A program made the translations under genes and the position numbers. Under the pieces are notes generated by a model. The model was given only the letters and a program-made list of their open reading frames with translations, made no database searches and was not told where the DNA came from. Positions 6,728-14,472 of a stretch of DNA of 64,000 bases are shown here, one piece after another. Source of the DNA: Flavobacteriales bacterium (lineage in GTDB: Bacteria > Bacteroidota > Bacteroidia > NS11-12g > UBA9320); NCBI GenBank assembly GCA_020635355.1, contig JACJZW010000003.1, forward strand, positions 62,001 to 126,000, written 5' to 3'. How positions within the stretch are numbered: the first letter of the stretch is position 1; each line of letters opens with the position of its first letter.

Positions 6728-8911
6728 ATGCAAAAAGAACAATTTAGCTACGACAACACGATTGTCCGCAACTTTGCCATCGCCACCATGATATGGGGGA
6801 TTGTTGGCATGCTGGTAGGTGTAATCATCGCCACACAATTGTTCACCCCTGAACTCAATTTCAACTTGCGTTATGTGACCTTTGGGCGGATTCGTCCCCT
6901 TCACACCAACGCGGTGATTTTTGCCTTTGTGGGCAACGCGATTTTCATGGGTGTGTACTACTCACTTCAACGCCTGCTGAAGGCCCGGATGTACAGTGAT
7001 GTACTAAGCCGGATTCACTTTTGGGGTTGGCAGTTAATCATTGTTTCGGCTGCGCTCACGCTTCCTATGGGTATTACCACATCCAAGGAATATGCTGAGT
7101 TGGAGTGGCCAATCGACATTGCCATCACCTTGATCTGGGTGGTATTCGGATGGAACATGATCGGTACCATTTTCAAACGTCGTGAACGACACATGTATGT
7201 AGCCATCTGGTTTTACCTGGCGACCTTCCTCACGGTAGCCTTGCTGCATGTGGTGAACTCCTTTGAACTTCCGGTTTCCTTGTTTAAAAGCTACAGCTGG
7301 TATGCTGGTGTTCAGGATGCCTTGGTGCAGTGGTGGTATGGTCACAATGCGGTGGCATTCTTCCTCACCACACCCTTCCTGGGCCTGATGTATTACTTTA
7401 TGCCGAAGATGGCTGAGCGTCCGATTTATTCGTACAAGCTGTCCATCCTTCACTTTTGGTCATTGATCTTTATCTATATATGGGCAGGTCCGCACCATTT
7501 GCTCTATTCTTCTCTTCCTGATTGGGCTCAAACCCTTGGAGTTGCTTTTTCTGTCATGCTGATTGCACCGAGCTGGGGAGGAATGCTGAATGGACTTCTC
7601 ACGCTACGCGGAGCATGGGATAAGGTGCGGGACGATGCCCGCCTTAAATTTATGGTTGTGGGTATTACCGCCTATGGTATGGCAACCTTTGAAGGACCCA
7701 TGTTGTCGCTCAAGAACTTCAATGCCTTGGCTCACTTTACCGATTGGATTGTTAGCCACGTTCACGTTGGCGCCTTGGGGTGGAACGGCTTCCTCACCTT
7801 TGGAATCTTGTACTACCTCATTCCAAAATTGTACAACACCAAACTGGCCTCTACTAAATTGGTGTCTACTCACTTCTGGATTGCCACCCTCGGAATTATC
7901 TTCTATGCCATTCCAATGTACATCTCGGGTGCTACACAAGGGTTGATGTGGAAGCAGTTTACCGAAGACGGTATGCTCAAGTATTCCAACTTCCTGGATA
8001 CCACGTTGCAAATTCTTCCCATGCACATGTTGAGAGCGTTTGGCGGATTGCTTTATCTCACGGGTGCCATCATCATGGTTGTTAACCTGGTGCGCACCAT
8101 GAAACAAGGTAAGCTTATTCGCAACGAAGAAGCCGAGGCATATCCACTTACCAAAGAAGTTCAGGAAGAAGCCGGTTCTGGTTACTGGCATCGATGGATT
8201 GAGAGAAAACCTACTCAATTCCTGGTGCTGGCCTTTATTGCGGTGTTGATTGGAGGCGCGGTAGAATTCCTGCCCACCTTCCTGGTAGAATCCAATATTA
8301 AAACCATTGAGAGTGTGACGCCGTATTCGCCGTTGGAATTGGCCGGACGAGATATTTATATCCGAGAAGGATGTAACAACTGCCACAGTCAGCTGGTTCG
8401 TCCGTTCCGATCCGAAACCGTTCGTTATGGCGATTACTCCAAAGCGGGTGAGAACGTCTATGATCACCCATTCCTATGGGGGTCAAAACGTACCGGACCG
8501 GATTTGGCCCGATCCGGATCAAACGGTCACTTCAAGAAAGGAGCCGATTGGCATTTCCAACACATGTGGGATCCTCGTTCCACCTCAACGGGATCCATAA
8601 TGCCGCGTTATATGTGGCTTTATGAAGACGACATTGATGCGGCTTCCATCCCGGATAAAATCTCCGCCATGCGCACCCTTGGGGTGAATTATGATGAGGG
8701 CTTTGAGTCCAAATCTGTCGCCGCACTGGAAAAACAGGCATCGGAAATTTGGAATGGGTTGGTGAAGAACAACCCGGATGTTGCCGGAGAAATGTTAGCC
8801 GAAGGAGTAACGGTAGATCAAAACAAGGAAATCATTGCCTTGATTGCCTATCTGCACAAACTGGGGCGCGACATCAATACCGAAAATTCAACCGCTCAAG
8901 TAATTAAATAA
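6728..8911 (+). CDS. ccoNO: Fused cbb3 oxidase subunits I and II (CcoN-CcoO)
   Basis: 727 residues joining two subunits. Residues 1 to about 460 are CcoN, a multi-helix heme-copper oxidase core. Candidate heme b and CuB ligands include H59 (RPLHTN), H206 (YGHNAV), H256/H257 (GPHHL) and H344/H346 (SHVHVG). After a linker and one membrane helix (about 496-513) comes CcoO, with the heme c site C549-NN-C552-H553 and candidate axial M625 (GSIMPRY). The protein reduces oxygen to water at low oxygen and pumps protons in the inner membrane. The CcoN-CcoO fusion is known from Bacteroidota. The gene starts 4 bases after ccoS. Confidence 0.97.
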   Translation: MQKEQFSYDNTIVRNFAIATMIWGIVGMLVGVIIATQLFTPELNFNLRYVTFGRIRPLHTNAVIFAFVGNAIFMGVYYSLQRLLKARMYSDVLSRIHFWGWQLIIVSAALTLPMGITTSKEYAELEWPIDIAITLIWVVFGWNMIGTIFKRRERHMYVAIWFYLATFLTVALLHVVNSFELPVSLFKSYSWYAGVQDALVQWWYGHNAVAFFLTTPFLGLMYYFMPKMAERPIYSYKLSILHFWSLIFIYIWAGPHHLLYSSLPDWAQTLGVAFSVMLIAPSWGGMLNGLLTLRGAWDKVRDDARLKFMVVGITAYGMATFEGPMLSLKNFNALAHFTDWIVSHVHVGALGWNGFLTFGILYYLIPKLYNTKLASTKLVSTHFWIATLGIIFYAIPMYISGATQGLMWKQFTEDGMLKYSNFLDTTLQILPMHMLRAFGGLLYLTGAIIMVVNLVRTMKQGKLIRNEEAEAYPLTKEVQEEAGSGYWHRWIERKPTQFLVLAFIAVLIGGAVEFLPTFLVESNIKTIESVTPYSPLELAGRDIYIREGCNNCHSQLVRPFRSETVRYGDYSKAGENVYDHPFLWGSKRTGPDLARSGSNGHFKKGADWHFQHMWDPRSTSTGSIMPRYMWLYEDDIDAASIPDKISAMRTLGVNYDEGFESKSVAALEKQASEIWNGLVKNNPDVAGEMLAEGVTVDQNKEIIALIAYLHKLGRDINTENSTAQVIK

Positions 8912-8913
8912 CC

Positions 8914-9090
8914 ATGTCAGATTTACTTGGAAACGTACAAGGCGCAGATATCTTTCTGATCATCTCCCTCATCATCTTTCTCGGTGTGTTTATTGCCGCC
9001 GCGATCTACATGGTGACCATCAGCAAGAAAACCTGCGATGAGCTTTCATATTTACCACTCACTGAAAATGAAACGAATGAAAACGAATAA
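8914..9090 (+). CDS. ccoQ: CcoQ-like small cbb3 subunit
   Basis: A 58-residue ORF starting 2 bases after the ccoNO stop. It has one strong membrane helix (IFLIISLIIFLGVFIAAAIY), a short basic segment (SKK) and an ELSYLPLTENE ending resembling the SELPLNDN-type tail of CcoQ/CcoP N-terminal extensions. CcoQ stabilises the complex. Its 3' end overlaps the start of ccoP by 23 bases. Confidence 0.82.
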   Translation: MSDLLGNVQGADIFLIISLIIFLGVFIAAAIYMVTISKKTCDELSYLPLTENETNENE

Positions 9091-10006
9091 ATCTATCCTG
9101 AAGAAGTTTTTAACGGTTGTACTCCTCTTAGGAGCAACACAGGTGATGGGGCAGGATGCCGCACAAGCCACACCCGGTTTTCAAATCACCCTGTCTACAC
9201 TCATTTATGTGTTTGCATCCATCCTTCTGGTGATTGCCATCGCCATTTGGCGCATAGCAAACCATTTGAAGAAATACATCCGCAATGAGTTTGCCTCGGA
9301 AGAGGAACAATCCCGCTCCAGCTGGGAACGCATTTTCCAGCTCAAGTCACTTAAGTCTGATAAGGATACGGTGATTGATCACCCACACGATGGTATTTAT
9401 GAGTTGGATAACCCGCCACCACCATGGTTTATGTGGTTGTTCTATCTCACAGTACTCTTTGCCGTGGTGTATTACGTTCGCTTCACGTTTACGGATTATG
9501 GCTACACGCAAGCCGATGAATACAACAAGGAAGTGGAGCTGGCCATGGCAGATCAGGAAAGCCGTTTGGAGAAAGAAGGAAATGCCATTGATGAAAACAC
9601 CGTTACCTTACTTACCGATGAAGTAAGTCTGGCAAAAGGCAAGAGCATCTTTGATGGAAACTGTGCCATTTGTCACGGTAATTACGGTCAGGGTGCAACC
9701 GGTCCGAACTTTACCGACAATTACTTCCTGCACGGTGGATCCATCAAGGATTTATACAAAACCATTAAGTACGGAGTGGTTGAAAAGGGGATGATCTCAT
9801 GGCAATCACAATTGTCTCCTCAAGCCATTCAATTGGTGGCCAGCTACGTGAAGAGTTTTCAGGGAACCACACCTCCGGTTCCTGGAAAAGACCCACAAGG
9901 GGAATTGTATGTAGAAGGTGATGATGCTTCCGGAGACGCAGCTGCTCCTTCTGATTCTACTGCGAACCAAACCGATAGCACCGCCAATGATGCGGGCGCC
10001 CAATAA
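9068..10006 (+). CDS. ccoP: cbb3 oxidase subunit III, mono-heme CcoP
   Basis: 312 residues from ATG 9068; ATG 9077 is an alternative and both overlap the end of ccoQ. It has an N-terminal hydrophobic segment ending VMGQ, a membrane helix (about 43-62), the CcoP signature DGIYELDNPPPPWFMW (108-123), a second helix (about 122-138) and a cytochrome c domain with C199-AI-C202-H203 and candidate axial M242. Only one CxxCH is present, whereas proteobacterial CcoP has two. The last 35 residues are a low-complexity acidic, Ser/Thr-rich tail. It passes electrons to CcoO. Confidence 0.93.
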   Translation: MKRMKTNKSILKKFLTVVLLLGATQVMGQDAAQATPGFQITLSTLIYVFASILLVIAIAIWRIANHLKKYIRNEFASEEEQSRSSWERIFQLKSLKSDKDTVIDHPHDGIYELDNPPPPWFMWLFYLTVLFAVVYYVRFTFTDYGYTQADEYNKEVELAMADQESRLEKEGNAIDENTVTLLTDEVSLAKGKSIFDGNCAICHGNYGQGATGPNFTDNYFLHGGSIKDLYKTIKYGVVEKGMISWQSQLSPQAIQLVASYVKSFQGTTPPVPGKDPQGELYVEGDDASGDAAAPSDSTANQTDSTANDAGAQ

Positions 10007-11412
10007 TGAGTCAATCCGACAATACTAAAAACTACCGCGAGCACCTTGGGAATGTTGATTCCCAAGGTGGTCGCATTTGGTTATTCCCCAAAATCATCAA
10101 GGGGAATTTATATCGTTATCGAACCTACCTGAGCTGGCTGTATCTGGCCTTTTTCTTTGCCGGGCCATTTATCAAGATCAATGGGAAACCATTGCTTTTG
10201 CTGGATGTTCTGGGACGGAGGTTCGTAATCTTTGGTCAGCCTTTCTGGCCGCAGGACTTCCATTTTTTAGTTCTGTTGGTGATCACCCTGATTGTCTTCA
10301 TCGTGTTGTTTACGGTGATTTATGGCAGGGTTTTCTGTGGATGGGTTTGTCCGCAAACCATTTTTATGGAGATGGTTTTCCGAAAGATTGAAAACCTGAT
10401 TGAAGGAAACAGCATCAAGCAGCGAAAGCTCAAGGAGATGCCGTGGAATCGGGAGAAGATTACCAAACGTACGCTCAAATTCCTGGCCTTCTTTGGGGTG
10501 TCGTTCATCATTGCAAACACCTTTCTAGCCTACATCATAGGTTGGGAAGAGCTGTGGTCCAAAATTACCGGTCCGTTTGGTGAGAATTACAAGACCCTCA
10601 TTGGATTAACGGTTTTTACCGCTGTGTTCTACACGGTATTCGCCAAGGTCCGAGAATTGGTGTGCATCATGATTTGTCCGTACGGTCGATTGCAGGGAGT
10701 TATGTTGGATCCCAACAGTATGGTGGTAGCGTATGACGATGTTCGCGGGGAACCCAGAGGCAAAATTCGAAAGAATGAAGATCAGGCGGATAAGGGCGAT
10801 TGTGTAGACTGCGGCCTGTGTGTGGATGTTTGCCCCACCGGAATCGATATCCGAAATGGTACCCAGCTGGAATGTGTGAACTGCACCGCCTGTATTGATG
10901 CTTGCGATTCGGTGATGGACAAGATTAATAAACCGCGTGGGCTGGTTCGGATAGATTCCATCAACAACATCCGCAACAAAATTGGCTTTCGGTTTACTCC
11001 CCGCATTATTGCCTATACTGCGGTGATGGTGATTTTGGTGGGCGTATTTATTGGTTTGGTGGTTACCCGTACCGATGTGGAAGCACACTTACTTCGAGCC
11101 CCGGGTAAAACCTATTACAAGGAAAGCGAGGATGTTTACAGCAATATTTACCACCTCGAAATGGTGAACAAAACCTATGATACCATACCCATTCGGTTTG
11201 AAGTAAATTATCCGGGTGTCATGGTTCACACCACCGATACATCCGGCATCCTTCCTGCCAATGAAGAACAGAAGCGCGTACTGCTGTTCAAGATGAACAC
11301 CAAGGATATCAAATCCAACAAAACCACGATACCAGTTGCATTTTATGTGGACGGCAAACTGGTAAAAACAATGGAAACAACGTTTCTTGCACCCAAAACA
11401 TCGGCAAAATGA
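10006..11412 (+). CDS. ccoG: cbb3 oxidase accessory ferredoxin-like protein CcoG
   Basis: 468 residues; its ATG overlaps the ccoP stop by one base. The protein has several membrane helices, a quinol-oxidoreductase-like CGWVCPQT segment, and two 4Fe-4S motifs beginning at C266 (CVDCGLCVDVCPTG) and C290 (CVNCTACIDAC). The C-terminal third is an Ig-like periplasmic FixG_C domain. CcoG (RdxA/FixG) is thought to reduce copper during oxidase assembly. It shares the operon with fixH, whose start overlaps its stop by four bases. Confidence 0.95.
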   Translation: MSQSDNTKNYREHLGNVDSQGGRIWLFPKIIKGNLYRYRTYLSWLYLAFFFAGPFIKINGKPLLLLDVLGRRFVIFGQPFWPQDFHFLVLLVITLIVFIVLFTVIYGRVFCGWVCPQTIFMEMVFRKIENLIEGNSIKQRKLKEMPWNREKITKRTLKFLAFFGVSFIIANTFLAYIIGWEELWSKITGPFGENYKTLIGLTVFTAVFYTVFAKVRELVCIMICPYGRLQGVMLDPNSMVVAYDDVRGEPRGKIRKNEDQADKGDCVDCGLCVDVCPTGIDIRNGTQLECVNCTACIDACDSVMDKINKPRGLVRIDSINNIRNKIGFRFTPRIIAYTAVMVILVGVFIGLVVTRTDVEAHLLRAPGKTYYKESEDVYSNIYHLEMVNKTYDTIPIRFEVNYPGVMVHTTDTSGILPANEEQKRVLLFKMNTKDIKSNKTTIPVAFYVDGKLVKTMETTFLAPKTSAK

Positions 11413-11825
11413 ATTGGGGAAGGAGCATAGCCTTGGTGATGATTTTGTTCATTGCCTTTATTGTGACCATCGTAGTTATCGTGATGCGGCAGGACGATAG
11501 TCTGGTTGAAAAGGATTACTACGAAAAGGGAATACAATATTCAACTGAAATGGATCGGATAGCCCGTTCCAAGGACGTACATACATCGTTGAGTTCATCT
11601 GAATTAACGGTTAACCTTCCGGTTCCCGGGACCATTCATCATCTCCGGTTGATGAACATGGCCCACGATAATTTTGACCGGGAGTTGGTGATATCAACAT
11701 CCCAATTGGATAGCATACAAATCGTGCAGCTATCCGATCTTCAAAGTGGTCAATGGACCGTAGAAGTAGAAGGTATCATGAATGCCGACACCTTTTTGCA
11801 TAAAAGCACGCAATGGATACACTGA
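11409..11825 (+). CDS. fixH: FixH/CcoH family cbb3 assembly protein
   Basis: 138 residues with one N-terminal membrane helix (about 5-28) and a periplasmic domain beginning with the FixH-type DDSLVEKDYYEKGI motif. FixH/CcoH interacts with oxidase subunits during assembly. It overlaps ccoG (ATGA) and the next gene by 13 bases, showing strong translational coupling. Confidence 0.9.
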   Translation: MNWGRSIALVMILFIAFIVTIVVIVMRQDDSLVEKDYYEKGIQYSTEMDRIARSKDVHTSLSSSELTVNLPVPGTIHHLRLMNMAHDNFDRELVISTSQLDSIQIVQLSDLQSGQWTVEVEGIMNADTFLHKSTQWIH

Positions 11826-12505
11826 TCTGGGCGGCATTGATAATGGGAATTGGTGGGTCACTGCATTGTGCCAGCATGTGTGGTCCGTTAATTTTCTCCG
11901 TACAGTTCGGTGGTGAATCATCCAGATCGGTTTGGCAGATGTTAGCCTATCATTTGGGGCGGACTGTAGCCTATGTATTTCTGGGTTTTCTCTTTAGTTT
12001 ATTCATCATCCCGGCGGAATTGTTTCGCTTTCAGCAATACGTCTCCATTTTGGCTGGTGTCCTGGTTTTACTCGTGGTATTTAAGGATAAAATACCGGGA
12101 GTACGAAACGTTTTCACCCGGATATCAACTGGCTTGTCATCCGCCATGCAACGATCCGGAAGGTTTAAGTCTGCCCTTCCTTTCATGGGCTTTTTGAACG
12201 GATTGCTACCCTGTGGTTTGAGTTATGCCGCGGCAGCTGTAAGTGTGAGCTATCATACCCTCGATAAGATTTCACTTTTCATGTTGATCTTCGGTCTTGG
12301 AACGGCTTTGGCGTTCATGGTGTTTGCTGCCATTGGACCCCGAATCGTACAACGACTTCGCATACCTATCAATCGCTATATGCGAACTGCTTTAATCGTG
12401 ACGGCCTTGTTGATGGTGGTTCGAGGATCCGGTTTGGGTATTCCGTATCTCAGCCCCGCCATGGATCATCAAAGTTCAGAAGTAGAATGCTGTCACAAGC
12501 CCTGA
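11813..12505 (+). CDS. UreH_2/TauE-like membrane protein, probable copper-related transporter
   Basis: 230 residues, about six membrane helices. The N-terminus has GSLHCASMCGPL (a CxxxC in the first helix), and the second half repeats this style with GFLNGLLPCGLSYAAAA. This matches the UreH_2 cytochrome-c-biogenesis-like family that ends many Bacteroidota cco operons. A role in copper handling for the oxidase is inferred from position and the membrane cysteines. It ends with CCHKP, another possible metal ligand group. It converges with and overlaps the following minus-strand gene by 13 bases. Confidence 0.85.
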   Translation: MDTLIWAALIMGIGGSLHCASMCGPLIFSVQFGGESSRSVWQMLAYHLGRTVAYVFLGFLFSLFIIPAELFRFQQYVSILAGVLVLLVVFKDKIPGVRNVFTRISTGLSSAMQRSGRFKSALPFMGFLNGLLPCGLSYAAAAVSVSYHTLDKISLFMLIFGLGTALAFMVFAAIGPRIVQRLRIPINRYMRTALIVTALLMVVRGSGLGIPYLSPAMDHQSSEVECCHKP

Positions 12506-13014
12506 CCGTAGTCTCCGGCGAAGTTCAGATCAACTCCGGCTACATCGCGTAAATACAAATATCGGAGCCTGTTTGCCTGCCGGATATGCAGGTAATCATG
12601 CGCCAGCCAGTTGGTGAGGAAGTATCGGGCCGTAAGACCACCCAGTTTGGGATGCTGATAGGTATTCTCCCACTGCGGATTTTTAAGTGCGTTCAGCCAT
12701 TCGGTTGATTTGTTTCGCTCCCGGATAAAGTCATTCAGAACCGTCATATAATCACGCTCGGCATAGTGATGACGCGTAACCCAAAGGGACGGGTCTATGG
12801 CCGGCATAGGCATCTCCGGATATTCAAGGACGTGTTCCGTTCGGGATCGAAAATCGTATACCTCTTCATCCAGTAGGTGGCACGTGATTTCCAGCAGATT
12901 CCAATGTTCCGGATAAGGTTTCCAATGAACATCCAACGGAGAATCCGGTGCAAGAATATACCGGAACACACCTTCGTTAAATTCCAGTGAATCGATGATT
13001 GATTGTACGTCCAT
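12493..13014 (-). CDS. DinB-fold putative metal-dependent protein
   Basis: 173 residues of the DinB/YfiT four-helix superfamily. The core WNLLEITCHLLDEE and the later LAHDYLHIRQ provide the usual metal-binding histidines, and RFLTNW-type spacing is kept (ARYFLTNWLAHD). Members are often thiol-dependent transferases or hydrolases; the substrate cannot be told. No relation to DNA polymerase IV despite the name. It lies convergent to the cco operon and its 3' end overlaps the last cco gene. Confidence 0.82.
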   Translation of the reverse strand: MDVQSIIDSLEFNEGVFRYILAPDSPLDVHWKPYPEHWNLLEITCHLLDEEVYDFRSRTEHVLEYPEMPMPAIDPSLWVTRHHYAERDYMTVLNDFIRERNKSTEWLNALKNPQWENTYQHPKLGGLTARYFLTNWLAHDYLHIRQANRLRYLYLRDVAGVDLNFAGDYGQGL

Positions 13015-13051
13015 GCAATATCGAATCTACTAACATTCCACCAAAAATGCG

Positions 13052-13084
13052 CGTTGGGAGGAAAAACAACTACGTTGGGAGGAA
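13052..13084. repeat. 12-base direct repeat CGTTGGGAGGAA, two copies 21 bases apart
   Basis: Exact copies at 13052-13063 and 13073-13084, two helical turns apart, between the DinB-fold gene start and the desaturase stop. Each contains GAGGAA, which is complementary to TTCCTC in the 3' arm of the terminator at 13171-13203. It could be an operator or part of a folding RNA. Confidence 0.5.
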
Positions 13085-13170
13085 CTCAGGATGAGATTGA
13101 TGGCTGTGAACGGATCAAAGATGATATTGCAGGTCGACACACCATTTAAGGGCAATACCAAACTGAAAGG

Positions 13171-13203
13171 CGAGGAACGGAAACGATTCCTCGTTTTGTT
13201 TTT
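13171..13203 (+). terminator. Rho-independent terminator without an obvious plus-strand gene
   Basis: A CGAGGAA/TTCCTCG stem (13171-13177 with 13187-13193) is followed by TTTTGTTTTT. It points rightward, but the only close genes are on the minus strand; the nearest plus-strand gene ended at 12505. It may end a short unannotated RNA (see findings). Confidence 0.6.
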
Positions 13204-13225
13204 ATGAAGGTTTGCCTTCCTAAAA

Positions 13226-14317
13226 TCAGGCAGCCTTTCCCAATTGCTTCAGGAACCGCATATGCTGGGATACAGCGTTAAAGAATGTGCGCTCGGTGTA
13301 ATACGGTAGATTAAACTCGTGAGCCGTTTCTTTAATAATCCGGGAAATTCGTTTGTAGTGAATGTGGCAGATGTTTGGAAAGAGATGGTGCTCAATCTGA
13401 AAATTCAATCCGCCTACATACCACGAGAAGAGTTTGCTCTGAGGGGCAAAATTTACGGTGGTCATCAACTGATGAATGGCCCACTTATTCTCCATATTGC
13501 CTTGATCATCCGGCAGTGGAAAGGTAGTTTGGGGCATTACATGCGCCGGCTGAAAAATGATCGCCAGAATGAAGCCTGCAATAAAGTGCATGGCCAGGAA
13601 GAACAGTATGATCAAATACCAAGGCTGTGAAAGAGTGAGTAGGGGCACCACAAGGATGAAGGCATAGTATCCCAATTTGATCAAAATGAGTTCTGTGAGA
13701 AGTCGGTTATAGGATTTCTTTTCCGTCTTCAACAAATCCTTACGCTTATATCGGTTCAGCTGATTGAAATCTTTTACGGTAGCCCACATGATGGTCATCA
13801 AGCCGTAGAAAAACCAGGCATACAGATGTTGGATCTTGTGGATCTTACGGTATTCGGTGTGTGGTGAAAACCGGAGGAAAGGAACAGTGTCGAGATCCTC
13901 GTCCAGGTGGTCAATATTGGTGAAGGAATGATGGAGCACATTGTGTTGGATACGCCAGTTGGACGCACTGCCGCCAATGAACCAAATCACTCGGCTAACA
14001 GCGTTGTTGATCTTCTTGTTCTTGGAGTAGGCACCGTGGTTGGCATCGTGCATAACAGACAATCCAATGCCAGCCATACCAAATCCCATCAGAATCCAGC
14101 AAAGAAAAACCACCCAGCTATTGGTGAGTATGCCGGTTACCATTAAAAAGTAGGGAACAAAATAGATCGATAACATAAAAATGGTTTTGATAACCATTTC
14201 TGTATTGGCATGAGTGTTCAGGTTATTTTCCTTGAAGTAATCATGCACCCGTTTGCGGGCGATATTGTAAAAGTCTGCCGCTGTTGGTCGTGGAAAGTTG
14301 ACGCGCTTATATTGCAT
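13226..14317 (-). CDS. Membrane fatty acid desaturase, front-end/acyl-CoA type
   Basis: 363 residues with hydrophobic helices and all three histidine boxes: HDANHGA, HNVLHHSF and QIEHHLFP. The glutamine in the last box is typical of front-end and linoleoyl-CoA-type desaturases. It would introduce a double bond into membrane fatty acids using oxygen and a di-iron centre. There is no fused cytochrome b5 domain. The gene is divergent from the outer-membrane protein at 14473 and has an exact TAnnTTTG box (TACTTTTG) about 49 bases before its start. Confidence 0.92.
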   Translation of the reverse strand: MQYKRVNFPRPTAADFYNIARKRVHDYFKENNLNTHANTEMVIKTIFMLSIYFVPYFLMVTGILTNSWVVFLCWILMGFGMAGIGLSVMHDANHGAYSKNKKINNAVSRVIWFIGGSASNWRIQHNVLHHSFTNIDHLDEDLDTVPFLRFSPHTEYRKIHKIQHLYAWFFYGLMTIMWATVKDFNQLNRYKRKDLLKTEKKSYNRLLTELILIKLGYYAFILVVPLLTLSQPWYLIILFFLAMHFIAGFILAIIFQPAHVMPQTTFPLPDDQGNMENKWAIHQLMTTVNFAPQSKLFSWYVGGLNFQIEHHLFPNICHIHYKRISRIIKETAHEFNLPYYTERTFFNAVSQHMRFLKQLGKAA

Positions 14318-14365
14318 AGATGGCCGGATCGCTCGTTAATTTAAATCTCGGTCAGATGGATGCCG

Positions 14366-14373
14366 CAAAAGTA
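14366..14373 (-). promoter_or_regulatory. -7 box TACTTTTG, desaturase promoter
   Basis: Exact TAnnTTTG on the minus strand, 48 bases upstream of the desaturase start at 14317. No clear TTTG -33 element was seen. Confidence 0.55.
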
Positions 14374-14438
14374 GCGATTTCCTTTTTTTCCTTTTGGTCG
14401 AAAAAATCATACGATGATGGAATATGTCTCATCGCTGA

Positions 14439-14468
14439 TTTGTCCGTTTTAGCAGAGTGATATTTTTG
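14439..14468 (+). promoter_or_regulatory. Bacteroidota -33/-7 promoter of the outer-membrane protein
   Basis: TTTG at 14439-14442 and TATTTTTG at 14461-14468, separated by 18 bases. Both match the group-specific consensus. The start codon at 14473 is 4 bases after the box, so the mRNA is probably leaderless or nearly so. Confidence 0.7.
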
Positions 14469-14472
14469 CCAA

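Noticed and set aside
7604..8467. 287-codon ORF opposite ccoNO
   Set aside because: Antisense to a well-conserved oxidase subunit, with no motif or signal of its own.
13091..13207. 38-codon ORF running through the orphan terminator
   Set aside because: Its last codons are the terminator stem and T run, and no ribosome-binding site is visible.
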